Assembly (NCBI GenBank): GCA_963971575.1
Contig: OZ020617.1
Coordinates: 25,630,700-25,694,699, forward strand
DNA length: 64,000 nt
Origin: Liopterus haemorrhoidalis
Lineage: Eukaryota > Arthropoda > Insecta > Coleoptera > Dytiscidae
Direction of reading: 5' to 3'
Both the position numbers and the translations under genes were made by a program. A model generated the notes under the pieces. That model ran no database searches. It was not told the origin of the DNA and was given only the letters and a program-made list of their open reading frames with translations. Positions 51,601 to 61,400 of this stretch are shown here, piece after piece. The first letter of the stretch is position 1, and each line of letters opens with the position of its first letter.

Positions 51601-54600
51601 CAGAACCGACAAACGAACCAAGAACCAAACAACAGTACTCGTGTAAATTAGAAAACACTACTCTGAATACCAATTATACAAGTACCCCTCTTCATGAAAT
51701 ATCTCCAATGGAAAATGGTGAGCAAAACCTTCCTGAAACCACACCTTACTTAAAAAATCGGCTAAGCCGATATACTAATATTGACATGGCCCCATATTAT
51801 ATATTTGTTGAAAGTAAAAATCCCAACAACAATATTGGTCGTCTACACCGTATGTCATTGGGGAAAATGTTATTCCATTACTTTAAAGAGGAAGCCAAGT
51901 ACATCACTAATCTATACAAAATCAATTATAACCGTATTAAAGTAGAATTAAGTTCACTTTCTACTGCTAATAAAATCTTGGATTCCCAGGCCCTAATTTC
52001 AAATGACATATTAGCATATATTCCGGAAAATAAAATGTATCGTAAAGGTGTTATAAGATACGTAGATACGGCTCTGACTAACGAAGAAATAAAAATGGTA
52101 GCAATATCAGATATTAAAATTTCCGACGTTCAACGAATAATAAGAAAAAAGAAATCCGATTCCGCAGAAGAACAGAATAGGGACACAGCCACGCAAACAG
52201 TTATTATTACATTTAGAGGTCAGTGCTTACCAGACGTAATCTCCATTTACGGTGCGCGATGCCATGTTCAACCCTACATCTACAGAGTCACTCAGTGCCT
52301 TAAATGTTTAAGACATGGACATATAGCTAAAATGTGCAAAAGCTCTGCGAGATGTGCAGTATGTGGTGACTTACATTTAACCGAAGACTGTGATAAAGAT
52401 CAAGAAAAGCCTAGGTGCCTATATTGTAAAGGGGATCATAAAGCCACTGATAAAATATGCCCTTTATATAAGGAACAGCTGGAAATTAAAAAGTTCATGG
52501 CCCACAACAATATTGGGTATAATGAAGCCAAAAAATCATTTAGAACCTACGCTAATGTTGCTTCCAATAACAACAAGTCAATAGATAATAGGCAATTCTC
52601 AAACGAACAATTCCCTTCATTACCACTAAATAATCGATTTAATATCCTTAATCAACAAGATCTCACTGCCGACAACGAATCAAACAATCTATCAGAAACT
52701 TTCTTCCGAAAACCAAGAAATCATCTTTCTACACAAACTGTACGTAAGCCAAACCTAACCGAGAAAGAAAACACTCCTACAGAATTCATTCAAAAACAAT
52801 CACCTCAAGCAGCAATATTACAAAATCCATATCCCCCTCAATACCATCAACGTTGCAACCCTTTAAATCAGCCAACAACCATAACTGAAGCAAATATTAT
52901 GTCAATGTGCAATATAATAATTAGTGTTCTCAAACAAGTACATAAAAATATTACAATAAGCTCCTCAGATGTTAGACAAATGCTAATAACTTCTAAACAT
53001 GGCTCAAACCTTCCAACACATTTAAATTGAACGGGTACAATGTTGTGAGATGCGATCGTCAAGACGGATACGGAGGAACATGCATTTTAATTAAACGTAA
53101 TATAAAATATTTTGAAATTGACTATAGTAACTTTACAACTCAAAACATCCAAATATCAGCAATCAGAGCTAAAATACAAAACAGAGAGCTAGAAATTATT
53201 TCCGTTTATTGCACACCTAACCACAAAACTAGCAAAACCTTCTGGAATAACTTTGCAGGTCATTTCACATCTCCCACAATACTAGGCGGAGACTTAACGC
53301 ACATCATAATTCCTGGGGAAGTGCAACAACGGATCGAGAAGGAAGAGAAATTTTAGAATTTACATCTGATTCGAACCTAACAATTTTAAACGACGGATCA
53401 CCAACCCTATTTACTCCACCCAACAGAAATAAATCTGCAATTGATCTGTCTTTTTGCACACCAATTTTAGCACCAAACATTCTATGGCACACAATAAATA
53501 ATACCATGGGCTCTAACCATTTTCCCATTCAAATGGAGTTAAATTATAAAATAAATTACAAATTTAAAATCTATCCGAATTCGATTTGGGATATAAAAAA
53601 AGCAGACTGGACAACTTACCATGAAACCTCACGTGCTCTAGCTAATAATATCGAAATGAAAACATTTTCGTCCCTGGGCCTCCAAGAAAAATATAACACA
53701 CTTATCGAAATTATTAATAAAGCATCAGAAATATCAATTCCGAAGAGATACCCAAAAGAAGTAAATTCTTTTCGAGCGTCTGTTTGGTGGGATGCAGAAT
53801 GTTCAACTCAACATAACGAATTAAAAAAGAAATTTGAAAATTATAAAACTACATCAAATCTAAACAACTTTATAGAATGTAAAAGAGCTATTGCTAAAAA
53901 TAAATATATACACAAACAAAAGAAAAGAAAATCTTGGAAACAATTCTGTGAACAAATTAATAAAACAACTAATATCTCTGAAGTCTGGAAAAAAATCAAA
54001 ATTCTACATAATAACCAAAACAATAATGGTAACTTCAACAACTCGTCAGGAAACCCGGATCTTCTAAATGAAATATTGACAAACATAACCCCACACTTCT
54101 GTCAAGAGCAAATTACTTTCGCCCCTACCAGTAATAACAATGATCTAAGTAACCCGTTTACAATAAATGAGCTAAATCACTGTTTAAAATCTACCAAAAA
54201 CTCCTCTCCAGGACATGATCAAATACATTACTCCATGATCTACCATCTCAGTAGTTACGCCAAAGCACTACTGCTTAATACATTCAACCACATTTGGAAG
54301 GAAGAAACATGCATCAAAGATTGGTCAATTCAACATGTCATACCCATTAAAAAACCAAACAAAGACTCCTCAAAAGCTAGCTCATATCGTCCCATTTCTT
54401 TATTTTCTTGTGTTATGAAAACGTACGAAAGATTGATAAAAACCCGTTTAGAATGGTGGTTAGAACACTTTAACATTTTACCTCACTACCAGTACGGTTT
54501 TAGAAAAGGTAAAAACACAATTGATAACCTTGCTAGCCTACTTTGCGACATACAAAACAGTAACTCATCTAATTCCTTCCTATCTGCAATATTCCTTGAC

Positions 54601-57600
54601 ATTAAAGGAGCTTTTGATCATGTCAGTATAAAAATACTATACAACAAGATGATCATACTTGGAATTCCTAGTAAAATATGTAACTGTATAGTAAAACTGT
54701 TATCTGCAAGAGAAGTCTTCATCAAAATTAATGGCACACTGACAGGTCCACGGAAGGCGTTCACAGGTTTGCCACAAGGTCTTGTGCTTTCACCAATTTT
54801 ATTCAACATTTATACATCGGATATTAAGCACATATTCAGTCCAAAAATTAAAATTATACAATTTGCAGACGATAAGTGCATTCACGTCACAAAACCATCA
54901 CTTAGAGAGACTGTAATAGAACTAAATTCTGCAATGCGACAAATACATGTTTGGATGCTGAACAATGGTTTCAACATTGCAATCGAAAAAACAGTAACAT
55001 CAGTTTTCACACGCAAACGTATAAAAATTCCAGATTACTTATATTTGGACAACGTACAATATAAAGTAGTAACTATGGTCAAATTCCTTGGAGTGCACAT
55101 AGACTCCAAACTAACCTGGCGCACACACATTAATTATATCACTAACAAATGCGAAAAACGAATGAACATCTTGCGGACCGTCGCCAGGTTTAACTGGGGG
55201 GCTGATCCATCAACACTATTGATGTTGTATAAAAATTTGATTCTTTCAGTTATAGACTACGGCTGCCAAGTGTACGGAAACGCATCCAAATATGTACTCA
55301 GAAAATTAGACACATTACAAAATAAAGCACTTCGTATATGTATTGGGGCTCTGCATTCAACCCCCATTAATGCGTTACTCGCAGAAACACAGATTATGCC
55401 ACTAGATGTACGAAGAAAATACCTAACACACAAATTCATGTTATCGCGAATATACCGAGGATCATCAATACAAATTGCTCAGTTGACTACACAGTGCCTA
55501 ACAAATAATTATTGGCGATACAAAACTTGTCCACCACTAGTAGACAGCTTTATACATATAACTAATAATTCTATCATCCACAGCACAGAACATGGTCTGT
55601 CCTGCTACAACGCACACTACACACACTCCTTAGAAAATAATCATTTTATTAGTAATATTAATCTTCCAAAAAACAATATAGATTTTAATAAAACTATAGA
55701 AACAAAGTGGCCGGGCTCGCGGTTTCTGTATACAGATGCATCAAAAACGGCTGAAGGCACAGGATGCGCTTTTATAGATTCCCACAACAAGTTTTACCAG
55801 AGGTATAAATTACCTGATTATTATAGTATTTATAGCGCAGAAATGTATGCAATTAAATCATGTCTTAAATATATTCTGATTAACAACATACAGAAAAATT
55901 GCACAATTTTTTCCGACAGCAAAAGTGCAATACAGAAATTGAAACATCCTGAATTTCTTCATCATAATAATATATTAATTTATACAATAATACAATACAT
56001 AGACGCATTGCAGAATAGAGGCATTACAGTCAAAGTTGTCTGGATCAAAGGACACGAAGGAATATTATATAACGAAAGAGCTGATCTTCTTGCAAAAGAA
56101 GCAGTAAATTTCGGCCAAAATTCAAACCAACCATTTGTAATACAGGATGCATGTTCAAATTATAAAAAACTACTCACGAAAACATGGGAAGAAAATTATC
56201 AAGAAACAATAACCAGGAAAGGAAAAAATTACGGAGCACTCCACCCCAACCTCCCTAGGAAAGTGTGGTTTAACTCCACCTATAACAGAGGATTTATAAC
56301 GACAATATGTAGAATCAAATTTAATCACACTTTCTCTAGAAGTCATCTGTATAAAATCAATATGGCATCAACACCATACTGTACATGCGACAACGTCAGC
56401 CCAGAAGATGTAGACCACCTGATACTTGGATGTCCAAAGTACCAAAATGATCGCACAACGCTTATGACACAATTATTAACAGAAGGAATAAAACTACCAA
56501 CAAATGTCAACTCAATAATTTCAACCAAAAACATCAAAATTCTAGAGCTCATTTATAATTTTATAAAAAATAATAGAATAAGAATATAATGAAATCAAAT
56601 TCAGAAAATAGTACTGGTTAACGGCCTAAGCTGCCAAGACCATAAAATACGAAGAAAAAAAAAAAAAAAAAAAAATTCCAATATTCCTATGCAAAAAACA
56701 GTCGTATACACAATTTTTATCCATGTACATTTATTTGGAACTATGAGAAATAATAAGTTGTATAAATGAGATAATTATTATAATATTTACCAAAAATATT
56801 ATCAGGCGTACTTCGAATATCAACAACTCGGTTAACGATAACTCGCTAAGCGACCACTTACCATTTATATAAATATATATTTTTTCTTTTTTACAATATT
56901 TAAAAATATATATATTAACACGTTAACTGCCGCGCTTTAAGAATAGAGTCCCTGGTACCACGATATCTTTTCATTTGATTAAAATATTACTTCAGCTATA
57001 GGTAATAAATTTGATTATTATTTTAAATCCTAATAATAAATATATGATATTTTACAAACTTGTTTACTAAAATATAAGGAATATAATGTATTCCATGTCG
57101 CAGCAAACGATCTCATTAATGAAAACAGGAATAAAAATTACTCGGTTCGTCGTTTATACACAGACAGCTGGAAGTAGAAATGTATACATACATATATACA
57201 TTGAATATGTTGTACGTACACTCGGCGCACAGGGCCCGCTTGGTCTGTATCTAAATGTATACATCGGCAGTCAAGTTAAGAGTCCAGTGGACCGTTATTA
57301 CGAGGAACACCTGTATTTTAGATTCCTACAAATTATTTTGCGCTAAAAATCATTTAAATTGTGTATTAAAAATTATAGACAAATGAAAGTAGTTATTGTT
57401 CAGTCAAATTTGAACGTTTTCGCTTTTAATCGTCGTAACTGGAAGAGATATATTTTGAACGGAATTGAGTTTAAATATACGAGAAAATGTTTTGATAATA
57501 AAAAAATTTGATAAAATGTATAGTTTTTAGGTAATTATAGTACCTACATCTCCTTGATCTACATTGATAATATATATCTGTAAGGTGATTTGAGGTGCGG

Positions 57601-58938
57601 CCTCTATTAATCCTTCCCAAGCTCGCAAAACTGATATATCTACGTATGTGATTTGATACTCTTGTAGTAGTCGTATTTTTTCATCGACGTTCATTTTTTT
57701 ATTTTTTCCGCAAGCTGAGTATCCTAGGTACCATAGTGCTCTTGACCAGTTTTTGAAATATAGATGTGGTACTTCTAGAGAAAACAATATGTACAATGGA
57801 ATCCATAACCAATTGACTAAACGATCCGTATATTTCGCCCTGAAATCCAAAAAATTATGTACATAAATAATGTTCGTAACATTTTTTAAATTGTTCCGCT
57901 TGTGTAAAAAAGTCGTGTGTCTTAAGTCGAACATAAAAATAACCCAATTATTTCCGTGTAACGTCATTATTTTAAAAATGCAACCTAAACCTGGAAAATT
58001 CGGAAAGGGGGTTACCCTTGGCTGCAAAAATTTTCCATGCGATCTTAAAGGGTCAAAATATTAAGTTTTGTTTGATTTCGTTGAATTTTTAAATCTGGGG
58101 GTGTTGGTGATTTGTGAACACGCTCCTGTTATTAATTTTTTATTTATAAAAAAAAGTTATTTTTTTTTAAATTGAATTTCATTGTGAGTTATGAAGCGTA
58201 GATTAAGAAACGAAAACTAGATTGTAGAAAAATTTTTAATTTGACGAATTTTTGGACAAATTAAAATAAGTGTCAAGAATTTCAATCAATACCCCACATG
58301 AAATTAAAAAATGTAAATATCGATTATTTGGTTTTAGATTATTTTATAAATATATTTTAATATTTTACTTTAACTAAAAGTGCATATTATATATTATTAT
58401 ACATTGCCCAGACGCTTTGCATCTCTCCATACTTCAGAAAAAAAGTATGTTTAGTAATAGGTGACAAAATAAACAATCCCCTAAAATTACAAAATTTTCA
58501 CTATAGAGTTTCTTGTAAAATTTTCTTGTTGCAGACTATAAATTCGATTGTGTTGTCTGTTAAATTACATTACATTATTCAATTTATCTACACCCAACTA
58601 AACCTACCATGCAAACGGTTGTCTATATATTTTTTTCCATATTATGTTGTAAATAACTGAGATCAAAATGACTATCAGTGTAAGTAAGCTATACACGAGC
58701 TGGCCTTCTTGGAAGAAGCTGTATGCCACATACCAATCGCTACCTACATCCGCTAGGAACGCTAATAAGGAAATAGGGATCTGGATTAAATCCCTCTTAG
58801 TAATATCCTGCAGATGCCTTAATTTGTCTAAAAGATGGTCACTGGATGGCCATATTATATAACTGTTATCTACAACAAATTAGGTATTTATTACAAATTT
58901 ACTTAATAAATTTACGCTTTTTGCCTACCTGAATTCAT
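45602..58938 (-). CDS. XK-related (XKR/CED-8 family) multipass membrane protein, 5 exons
   Basis: Coding exons on the minus strand: 58938-58929, 58869-58608, 57839-57544, 51038-50889 and 46146-45602. Donors are GTAGGC, GTAGGT, GTACTA and GTAAGT, acceptors all end AG, and phases 1,2,1,1 agree throughout, giving 420 codons plus stop. Signature: 'DISVLRAWEGLIEAAPQ' with 'ITLQIYI' (about residues 158-182), matching the XKR block D..LR..E...E.APQ..LQ.Y. Exon 2 has 'SLLAFLADVGSDWYVAYSFF', exon 4 'FLGHGLTALAWNKAF', exon 5 'CRAVIMALIFSVRPWWF' and 'LAVHWIF'. I count roughly eight hydrophobic segments. XKR proteins are plasma-membrane phospholipid scramblases or relatives (XKR8, CED-8); activity here is inferred from family only, and I see no obvious caspase site. 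The loop between exons 4 and 5 is shorter than in vertebrate XKRs. Introns are 59, 768, 6505 and 4742 bp; the last two are filled with transposons. The start rests on a 10 nt coding exon, the least certain part. Confidence 0.87.
46178..47375 (-). mobile_element. IS630/Tc1-like DNA transposon remnant in XKR intron 4
   Basis: Terminal inverted repeats: 46178-46196 'tatagtcggattgctgata' and 47357-47375 are exact reverse complements, and the match extends inward to 29 bp with two mismatches ('tgactgtt' shared). TA at the outermost positions fits a TA target site. The ~1.2 kb element contains a damaged transposase on the minus strand (46636-47281). The near end lies 31 bp from the exon 5 acceptor of the XKR gene (46147), sparing only the polypyrimidine-like 'ctttccccttttatt' and the AG. 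Confidence 0.88.
46636..47281 (-). pseudogene. IS630/Tc1-like transposase remnant
   Basis: The frame contains an N-terminal helix-turn-helix 'RRRVAAALKISESTIRRI', then jumps directly to the last catalytic block 'HEVLRLPPYHCQFNPIELIW' with its Glu, followed by YDRHIG. The central catalytic segment with the first two acidic residues is missing (internal deletion). After RHIG come two in-frame stops and one frameshift. The C-terminal part continues 'CETWAKSVKKIKNLINEWW' and an acidic tail 'NDSDSSDDDDIMHYSD' before the stop at 46638-46636. PPYH..NPIE.IW and a Ser/Asp-rich tail are hallmarks of a transposase family very abundant in insects. Confidence 0.88.
47410..47600 (+). repeat. Repeat family A, 5' part, in XKR intron 4
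   Basis: Matches in order 'ttttgttttgtaggta', 'tctttatatcgtga', 'gtggccaaacggctgg', 'tggtatgcttatacaactc' and 'cccacatttaggaaaact'. It is diverged and lacks the CTGT run. Confidence 0.65.
47890..48090 (+). repeat. Repeat family A, middle part, in XKR intron 4
   Basis: Contains 'ttttcgccaaaatgtg', 'ttgtgccccaccctattt', 'tctcaataatgtacattgat', 'accagaatagttcaacatg' and 'aatttttgatctgataat', as in the middle of family A. The 3' terminal phrase follows at about 48450-48500 ('cctgaaatgtgtgaaaattt'). The three pieces together form one broken copy spanning 47410-48500. Confidence 0.65.
48962..49228 (+). pseudogene. LINE ORF2 C-terminal fragment
   Basis: The 88-codon frame includes 'HNYNTRNKGIISSRNF', 'GIQIYNILPNTLKSLNF' and 'FGKALKDILGQ'. 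This is the recognisable tail of CR1/Jockey-like insect LINE ORF2 proteins (NTRNK.., iyN.LP..LK, F...lk..L). No reverse transcriptase precedes it, so it is a fragment. It sits in XKR intron 4, antisense to the host gene. Confidence 0.65.
49341..50628. mobile_element. Inverted-end element with ccggttccg minisatellites
   Basis: 'actagtgctg' at 49341-49350 and its exact reverse complement 'cagcactagt' at 50619-50628 bound about 1.29 kb. Just inside each end is a minisatellite of degenerate 14 bp units of the type 'ggatacccggttcc' / 'gattacccggttcc' (49360-49615 and 50275-50605). Between them are about 650 bp holding a LINE fragment (49757-50080 -). The open frames over the minisatellites (YPVSDTRFR-type repeats) are artefacts. 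Class unknown. Confidence 0.7.
49757..50080 (-). pseudogene. LINE ORF2 C-terminal fragment inside the minisatellite element
   Basis: Minus-strand frame with 'LTLKGRRTLPDMKILHKILN', then 'ISCVELQNLITINVPVYNTR' and 'IPFANTNSYQNSSIVRLCTR'. This follows the tail pattern of CR1/Jockey-like LINEs (RR..D...LyKiLN, C.eLl..I...VP..nTR, f..p...TNy..NS.i.R). There are about 100 codons with no upstream catalytic domains. It is either carried by, or an older insertion in, the inverted-end element. Confidence 0.75.
51116..51123. repeat. 8 bp target-site duplication of the 51.1 kb LINE (left)
   Basis: 'attccaat' here recurs at 56675-56682 directly after the poly(A) tail. The duplication sets the 5' boundary of the LINE at 51124, which starts with CATT; CA-starts are common in I/Jockey-type elements. 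Confidence 0.65.
51396..53030 (+). CDS. LINE ORF1, gag-like nucleic-acid-binding protein
   Basis: An intact 544-codon frame. It has an Asn/Ser-rich N-terminal region (1-120), a central RNA-recognition-like region (about 130-295), then three zinc knuckles at about residues 300-355: 'CLKCLRHGHIAKMC' (C-x2-C-x4-H-x4-C), 'CAVCGDLHLTEDC' (C-x2-C-x3-H-x4-C) and 'CLYCKGDHKATDKIC'. The C-terminal tail is Asn/Gln/Pro-rich. ORF1 proteins of I/Jockey-type LINEs coat the element RNA and help target it. The ATG at 51396 is the first good start after the leader. ORF1 overlaps or abuts the damaged start of ORF2 at 53027-53031. Confidence 0.92.
   Translation: MDKMSKEPPDRGGSSMQNSSFLETTGAYLSALQTIYDNTEVCEYYEMDTQIISPEYLDTQKQGSKRKPSEPTNEPRTKQQYSCKLENTTLNTNYTSTPLHEISPMENGEQNLPETTPYLKNRLSRYTNIDMAPYYIFVESKNPNNNIGRLHRMSLGKMLFHYFKEEAKYITNLYKINYNRIKVELSSLSTANKILDSQALISNDILAYIPENKMYRKGVIRYVDTALTNEEIKMVAISDIKISDVQRIIRKKKSDSAEEQNRDTATQTVIITFRGQCLPDVISIYGARCHVQPYIYRVTQCLKCLRHGHIAKMCKSSARCAVCGDLHLTEDCDKDQEKPRCLYCKGDHKATDKICPLYKEQLEIKKFMAHNNIGYNEAKKSFRTYANVASNNNKSIDNRQFSNEQFPSLPLNNRFNILNQQDLTADNESNNLSETFFRKPRNHLSTQTVRKPNLTEKENTPTEFIQKQSPQAAILQNPYPPQYHQRCNPLNQPTTITEANIMSMCNIIISVLKQVHKNITISSSDVRQMLITSKHGSNLPTHLN
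53027..56589 (+). pseudogene. LINE ORF2: truncated endonuclease, reverse transcriptase, RNase H
   Basis: The APE-type endonuclease starts abruptly at 'GYNVVRCDRQDGYGGTCILI', lacking roughly its first 60 residues, and has no ATG. A one-base shift near 53294-53298 (at the GGDL stretch) moves reading from one frame to the next, where the frame runs open to 56589 and keeps 'GSNHFPI' of the endonuclease. Counting from the ATG at 53506: reverse transcriptase at about 224-480, with 'FLDIKGAFDHVS', 'GLPQGLVLSPILFN' and the catalytic box FADD (~452); RNase H at about 740-865, with YTDAS, SAEMYA, FSDSKSA and NERADLLAKEA; zinc-knuckle tail 'CTCDNVSPEDVDHLILGC' at about 958-978. The reverse transcriptase and RNase H look intact; the endonuclease is broken, so self-mobility is unlikely. 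Confidence 0.92.
56683..57543. other. Rest of XKR intron 3, no feature seen
   Basis: AT-rich intronic sequence. The open frame 57086-57346 (+) has no recognisable domain and lies antisense within the intron. Confidence 0.5.
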
Positions 58939-58977
58939 TTTTCTTTTTGTAGAACATTTGAAGGTACGGTAGAGATT

Positions 58978-59643
58978 TCAAAAGTCTTGTAATACATTAT
59001 CCATATCTGCCTGAAGGGGATATTCAGCTGTAAATATTTTGGTTGGTACTATTCCATTTCTAAATTTATCGTTGAGTTCTATAGATGCAGTTATTTTTGC
59101 AGCAGCAGTTGTATCTACTAATTTTATATTGAACTCCACTGTAATATAAAAATATTAAGTGTTTAATATTGCACCAAATGAACATTTTGCTGGTTACTTG
59201 TTTAAAATTTTAAAATTAAATAGCTAAATTTTTTAAAAGTTTTTAGTTCTTCGTGGAACAAAAATCCATGAAACTGAAATAAAATATCATAATTTCTTCT
59301 TTTAATGAAACATTTTATTAGATTCAGTGACTATTCAATATGTTGGTATAATCTAGTTTGGTATATATTATCATGTGCGTAAACAGTTTATTATTTTTAA
59401 TTATATATTATATTGTATACTTTACTATAAACTATAGTTATATAGTTTATATAGTTTTATACAAGTTTATTACTACTATGTGCTCGACGTAGCTAACGTG
59501 TTAATGAATCGGACTTTCGTTCAGTAATTAACAAGTATCATTGCACTGACACATAAAACCACGAGCTAGTGTGGAGTTACCGCCTTCTCTTGCATTAATT
59601 TCTTATATCTATATAAGTTTATTTTTTCGTCGGCATATTTCAT
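58978..59643 (-). CDS. Probable small gene upstream of XKR (two-exon candidate)
   Basis: A terminal exon ends at TGA 58980-58978. Behind an acceptor 'tttatattacag' it encodes 'EFNIKLVDTTAAAKITASIE', 'LNDKFRNGIVPTKIF', 'TAEYPLQADMDNVLQDF', which is strongly protein-like. A candidate first exon at 59643-59581 reads MKYADEKINLYRYKKLMQEK followed by A and donor GTAACT. The phases match only if the acceptor AG five bases further in is used (exon from 59133), giving 72 codons; with the canonical acceptor (59138) an unseen exon is required. Another acceptor-preceded frame (from about 59285 downward) could give an alternative end. I do not recognise the family. The stop is 39 nt before the XKR ATG on the same strand, and an AATAAA lies inside XKR intron 1. 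Confidence 0.4.
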
Positions 59644-60444
59644 TTCTACACCTTTCAGGTGATTATCTTAAATATATTATCATATTAAATACTTGAGGCT
59701 GAGTCGACTCTACAGCTGACAATATCGGAATACAAAAATCCGGAGGACATAGGAGGATTAGGACGGAGCCATAGCTACTCTGAAAAATGAGTACCTTTCT
59801 CTTACATTATTATAAGAACATATCCATAAAAATATCAATTTCTGTTTAACTGTTTGACAAAGATTTACGCAAAAACGTCTGAAAATATTTTCACAAGATT
59901 TGGTATTGTAACAGAAAAAATTGTGAATTCTAAACGTAGGCATGTGGCATATCAAATCTTTCAGGGGAGGGTTTATGGGAGAACGCCAACAAAAATTCTG
60001 AAATATCTCACTTATTATTACGAACGTTATTCAAATAACAGCAAAACCCTACATGACAAAATAATTTAAAATAAGAAAACAAATATTTGTTGTTGTATGT
60101 TTTACGGCGCCTTCAGACGGCGTGGCAAGTCACGACCAATGTTTACATTTGTCTGCTTCGCGGATCGTGTGTATGTCACAAGTCACAGCCAACGTACGCT
60201 GGGCGTGGCGCTGGCCGACGTTCACTTCCGAGGCGGTATTCTTATCACAAGTTAAAGGAGTTTGACTAACATGTGTGCAAACTTGTATATGTATGTTCGC
60301 ACCGTATACACGACGCGCACACTTGTCATCACATAAGTCGAGAGTGCTGTACTCAGAAGGATGGTTATAAACATTTTTGCTTAATTATGAAATCTAGTTA
60401 AAGTAAAAGTAATTGTTTATACTTGTAATCTAATTTAAATATCA
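59644..60444. other. Intergenic; GC-richer patch at 60090-60330
   Basis: 59689-59724 shares 'ggctgag.cgactc' with 31722-31757. The patch 60090-60330 has several CpGs and recurring 'caagtcac' words ('gcaagtcacgaccaatgttt', 'caagtcacagccaacg'), suggesting the edge of an element or a promoter. Neither is supported further. Confidence 0.35.
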
Positions 60445-61287
60445 AAAATTGATGTGAAGTGTGAATATTCACACATTTCAGGGTTTCGCAGGTATATAAT
60501 AAGTGAAGGCGGTATGCTGAGTGTGTAGGACAAATTTTACTTTGTAGTAATCACGGCAAAATGAACGATATTTTTAAAATAATTTATCGTCTGTTAATCA
60601 TATAATAAGACTGGTTATTAAATTAACGCTCATAAAAATTAAATACAACATTTGTCAAAATATAACTAGAATTTTGACAAAATAATTTCAACATGATAAA
60701 AATGCAAAAAAAAAAACAGAAAAAATAAAATTCACTCCGTACTCGAACTCGAAACCCTTCGTCTTCCAGCCAGTTTAAGAGCGCTCTAACGCATGTAACC
60801 ATCGAACGATATGCATTTGAGTGTCTTACATTGGTATAACTTTTGTACTTTGTGAACCAAAAACCACAAAAAATGCGTTATTTTCCAAAAACATAATCTG
60901 ATCAAAAATTCCTGTTGTACTATTTCGGTTCACACCAATATACATTACTTAGAATTTTTTTAGATTTTTAGTTTAAACCATCTGGGCTACAGGGTGTGGG
61001 ACAAAATTTTTTTTGCACATTTTTGGCCAAAATCGCATCAAAATAATTTATTTTGCAAAAATTAAAATTTGATCGTTAATCCACGTACTAAGGGCTTTCA
61101 TTTGATACCCTACTCAGAATTTAAAAAATATATTTTTGTTTTCGATGAGCACATATTTGTTTATATCTTTAGGGGGCTATGTTTTTTAGATGTTTTAGTA
61201 TTTTTCCTATGTGCGGGTCAAAGAGTTGTATAAGCATGCCAAATTTCAACTCTCTAGGTTTAGCCGTTTGGCTACAATTTTTACCGA

Positions 61288-61341
<54 letters not shown>

Positions 61342-61400
61342 GACAAAATGACGGTATAAGGGTTTTTTGGTCATACCTACAAAACCCTAAAAACAAGGTC
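60445..61400 (-). repeat. Repeat family A, long inverted copy
   Basis: The minus strand reproduces, in order, the 5' phrase 'ttttgtaggtatgaccaaaa', the CTGT run, 'ttgtagccaaacggctaaac', 'ggcatgcttatacaactc', 'ccctgtagcccagatggttt', 'gaaccgaaatagtacaacag', a tRNA-like stretch with a degenerate B box ('gagttcgagtacgg'), and the 3' phrase 'gaaatgtgtgaatattcac'. It is the best match to the copy at 2873-4192, in opposite orientation 57 kb away. Confidence 0.85.
61289..61341. repeat. (CAGA)n microsatellite inside repeat A
   Basis: About thirteen tandem CAGA units. Other family A copies hold only 1-4 units of the same CTGT/ACAG motif at this position, so this copy has expanded after insertion. Confidence 0.95.

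Larger units (their letters stand above)
51124..56674 (+). mobile_element. I-clade-like LINE, near full length, in XKR intron 3
   Basis: This 5.55 kb element carries a 272 bp 5' leader, ORF1 (51396-53030), a damaged ORF2 (53027-56589) with endonuclease, reverse transcriptase and RNase H, a short 3' UTR and a tail of about 20 A (to 56674). It is flanked by an 8 bp 'attccaat' duplication. RNase H after the reverse transcriptase points to the I clade or relatives. It lies antisense to the XKR gene, its 5' end 86 bp upstream of exon 4. Long intact frames and an uninterrupted A-tail indicate recent insertion, but ORF2 is defective. Confidence 0.93.
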
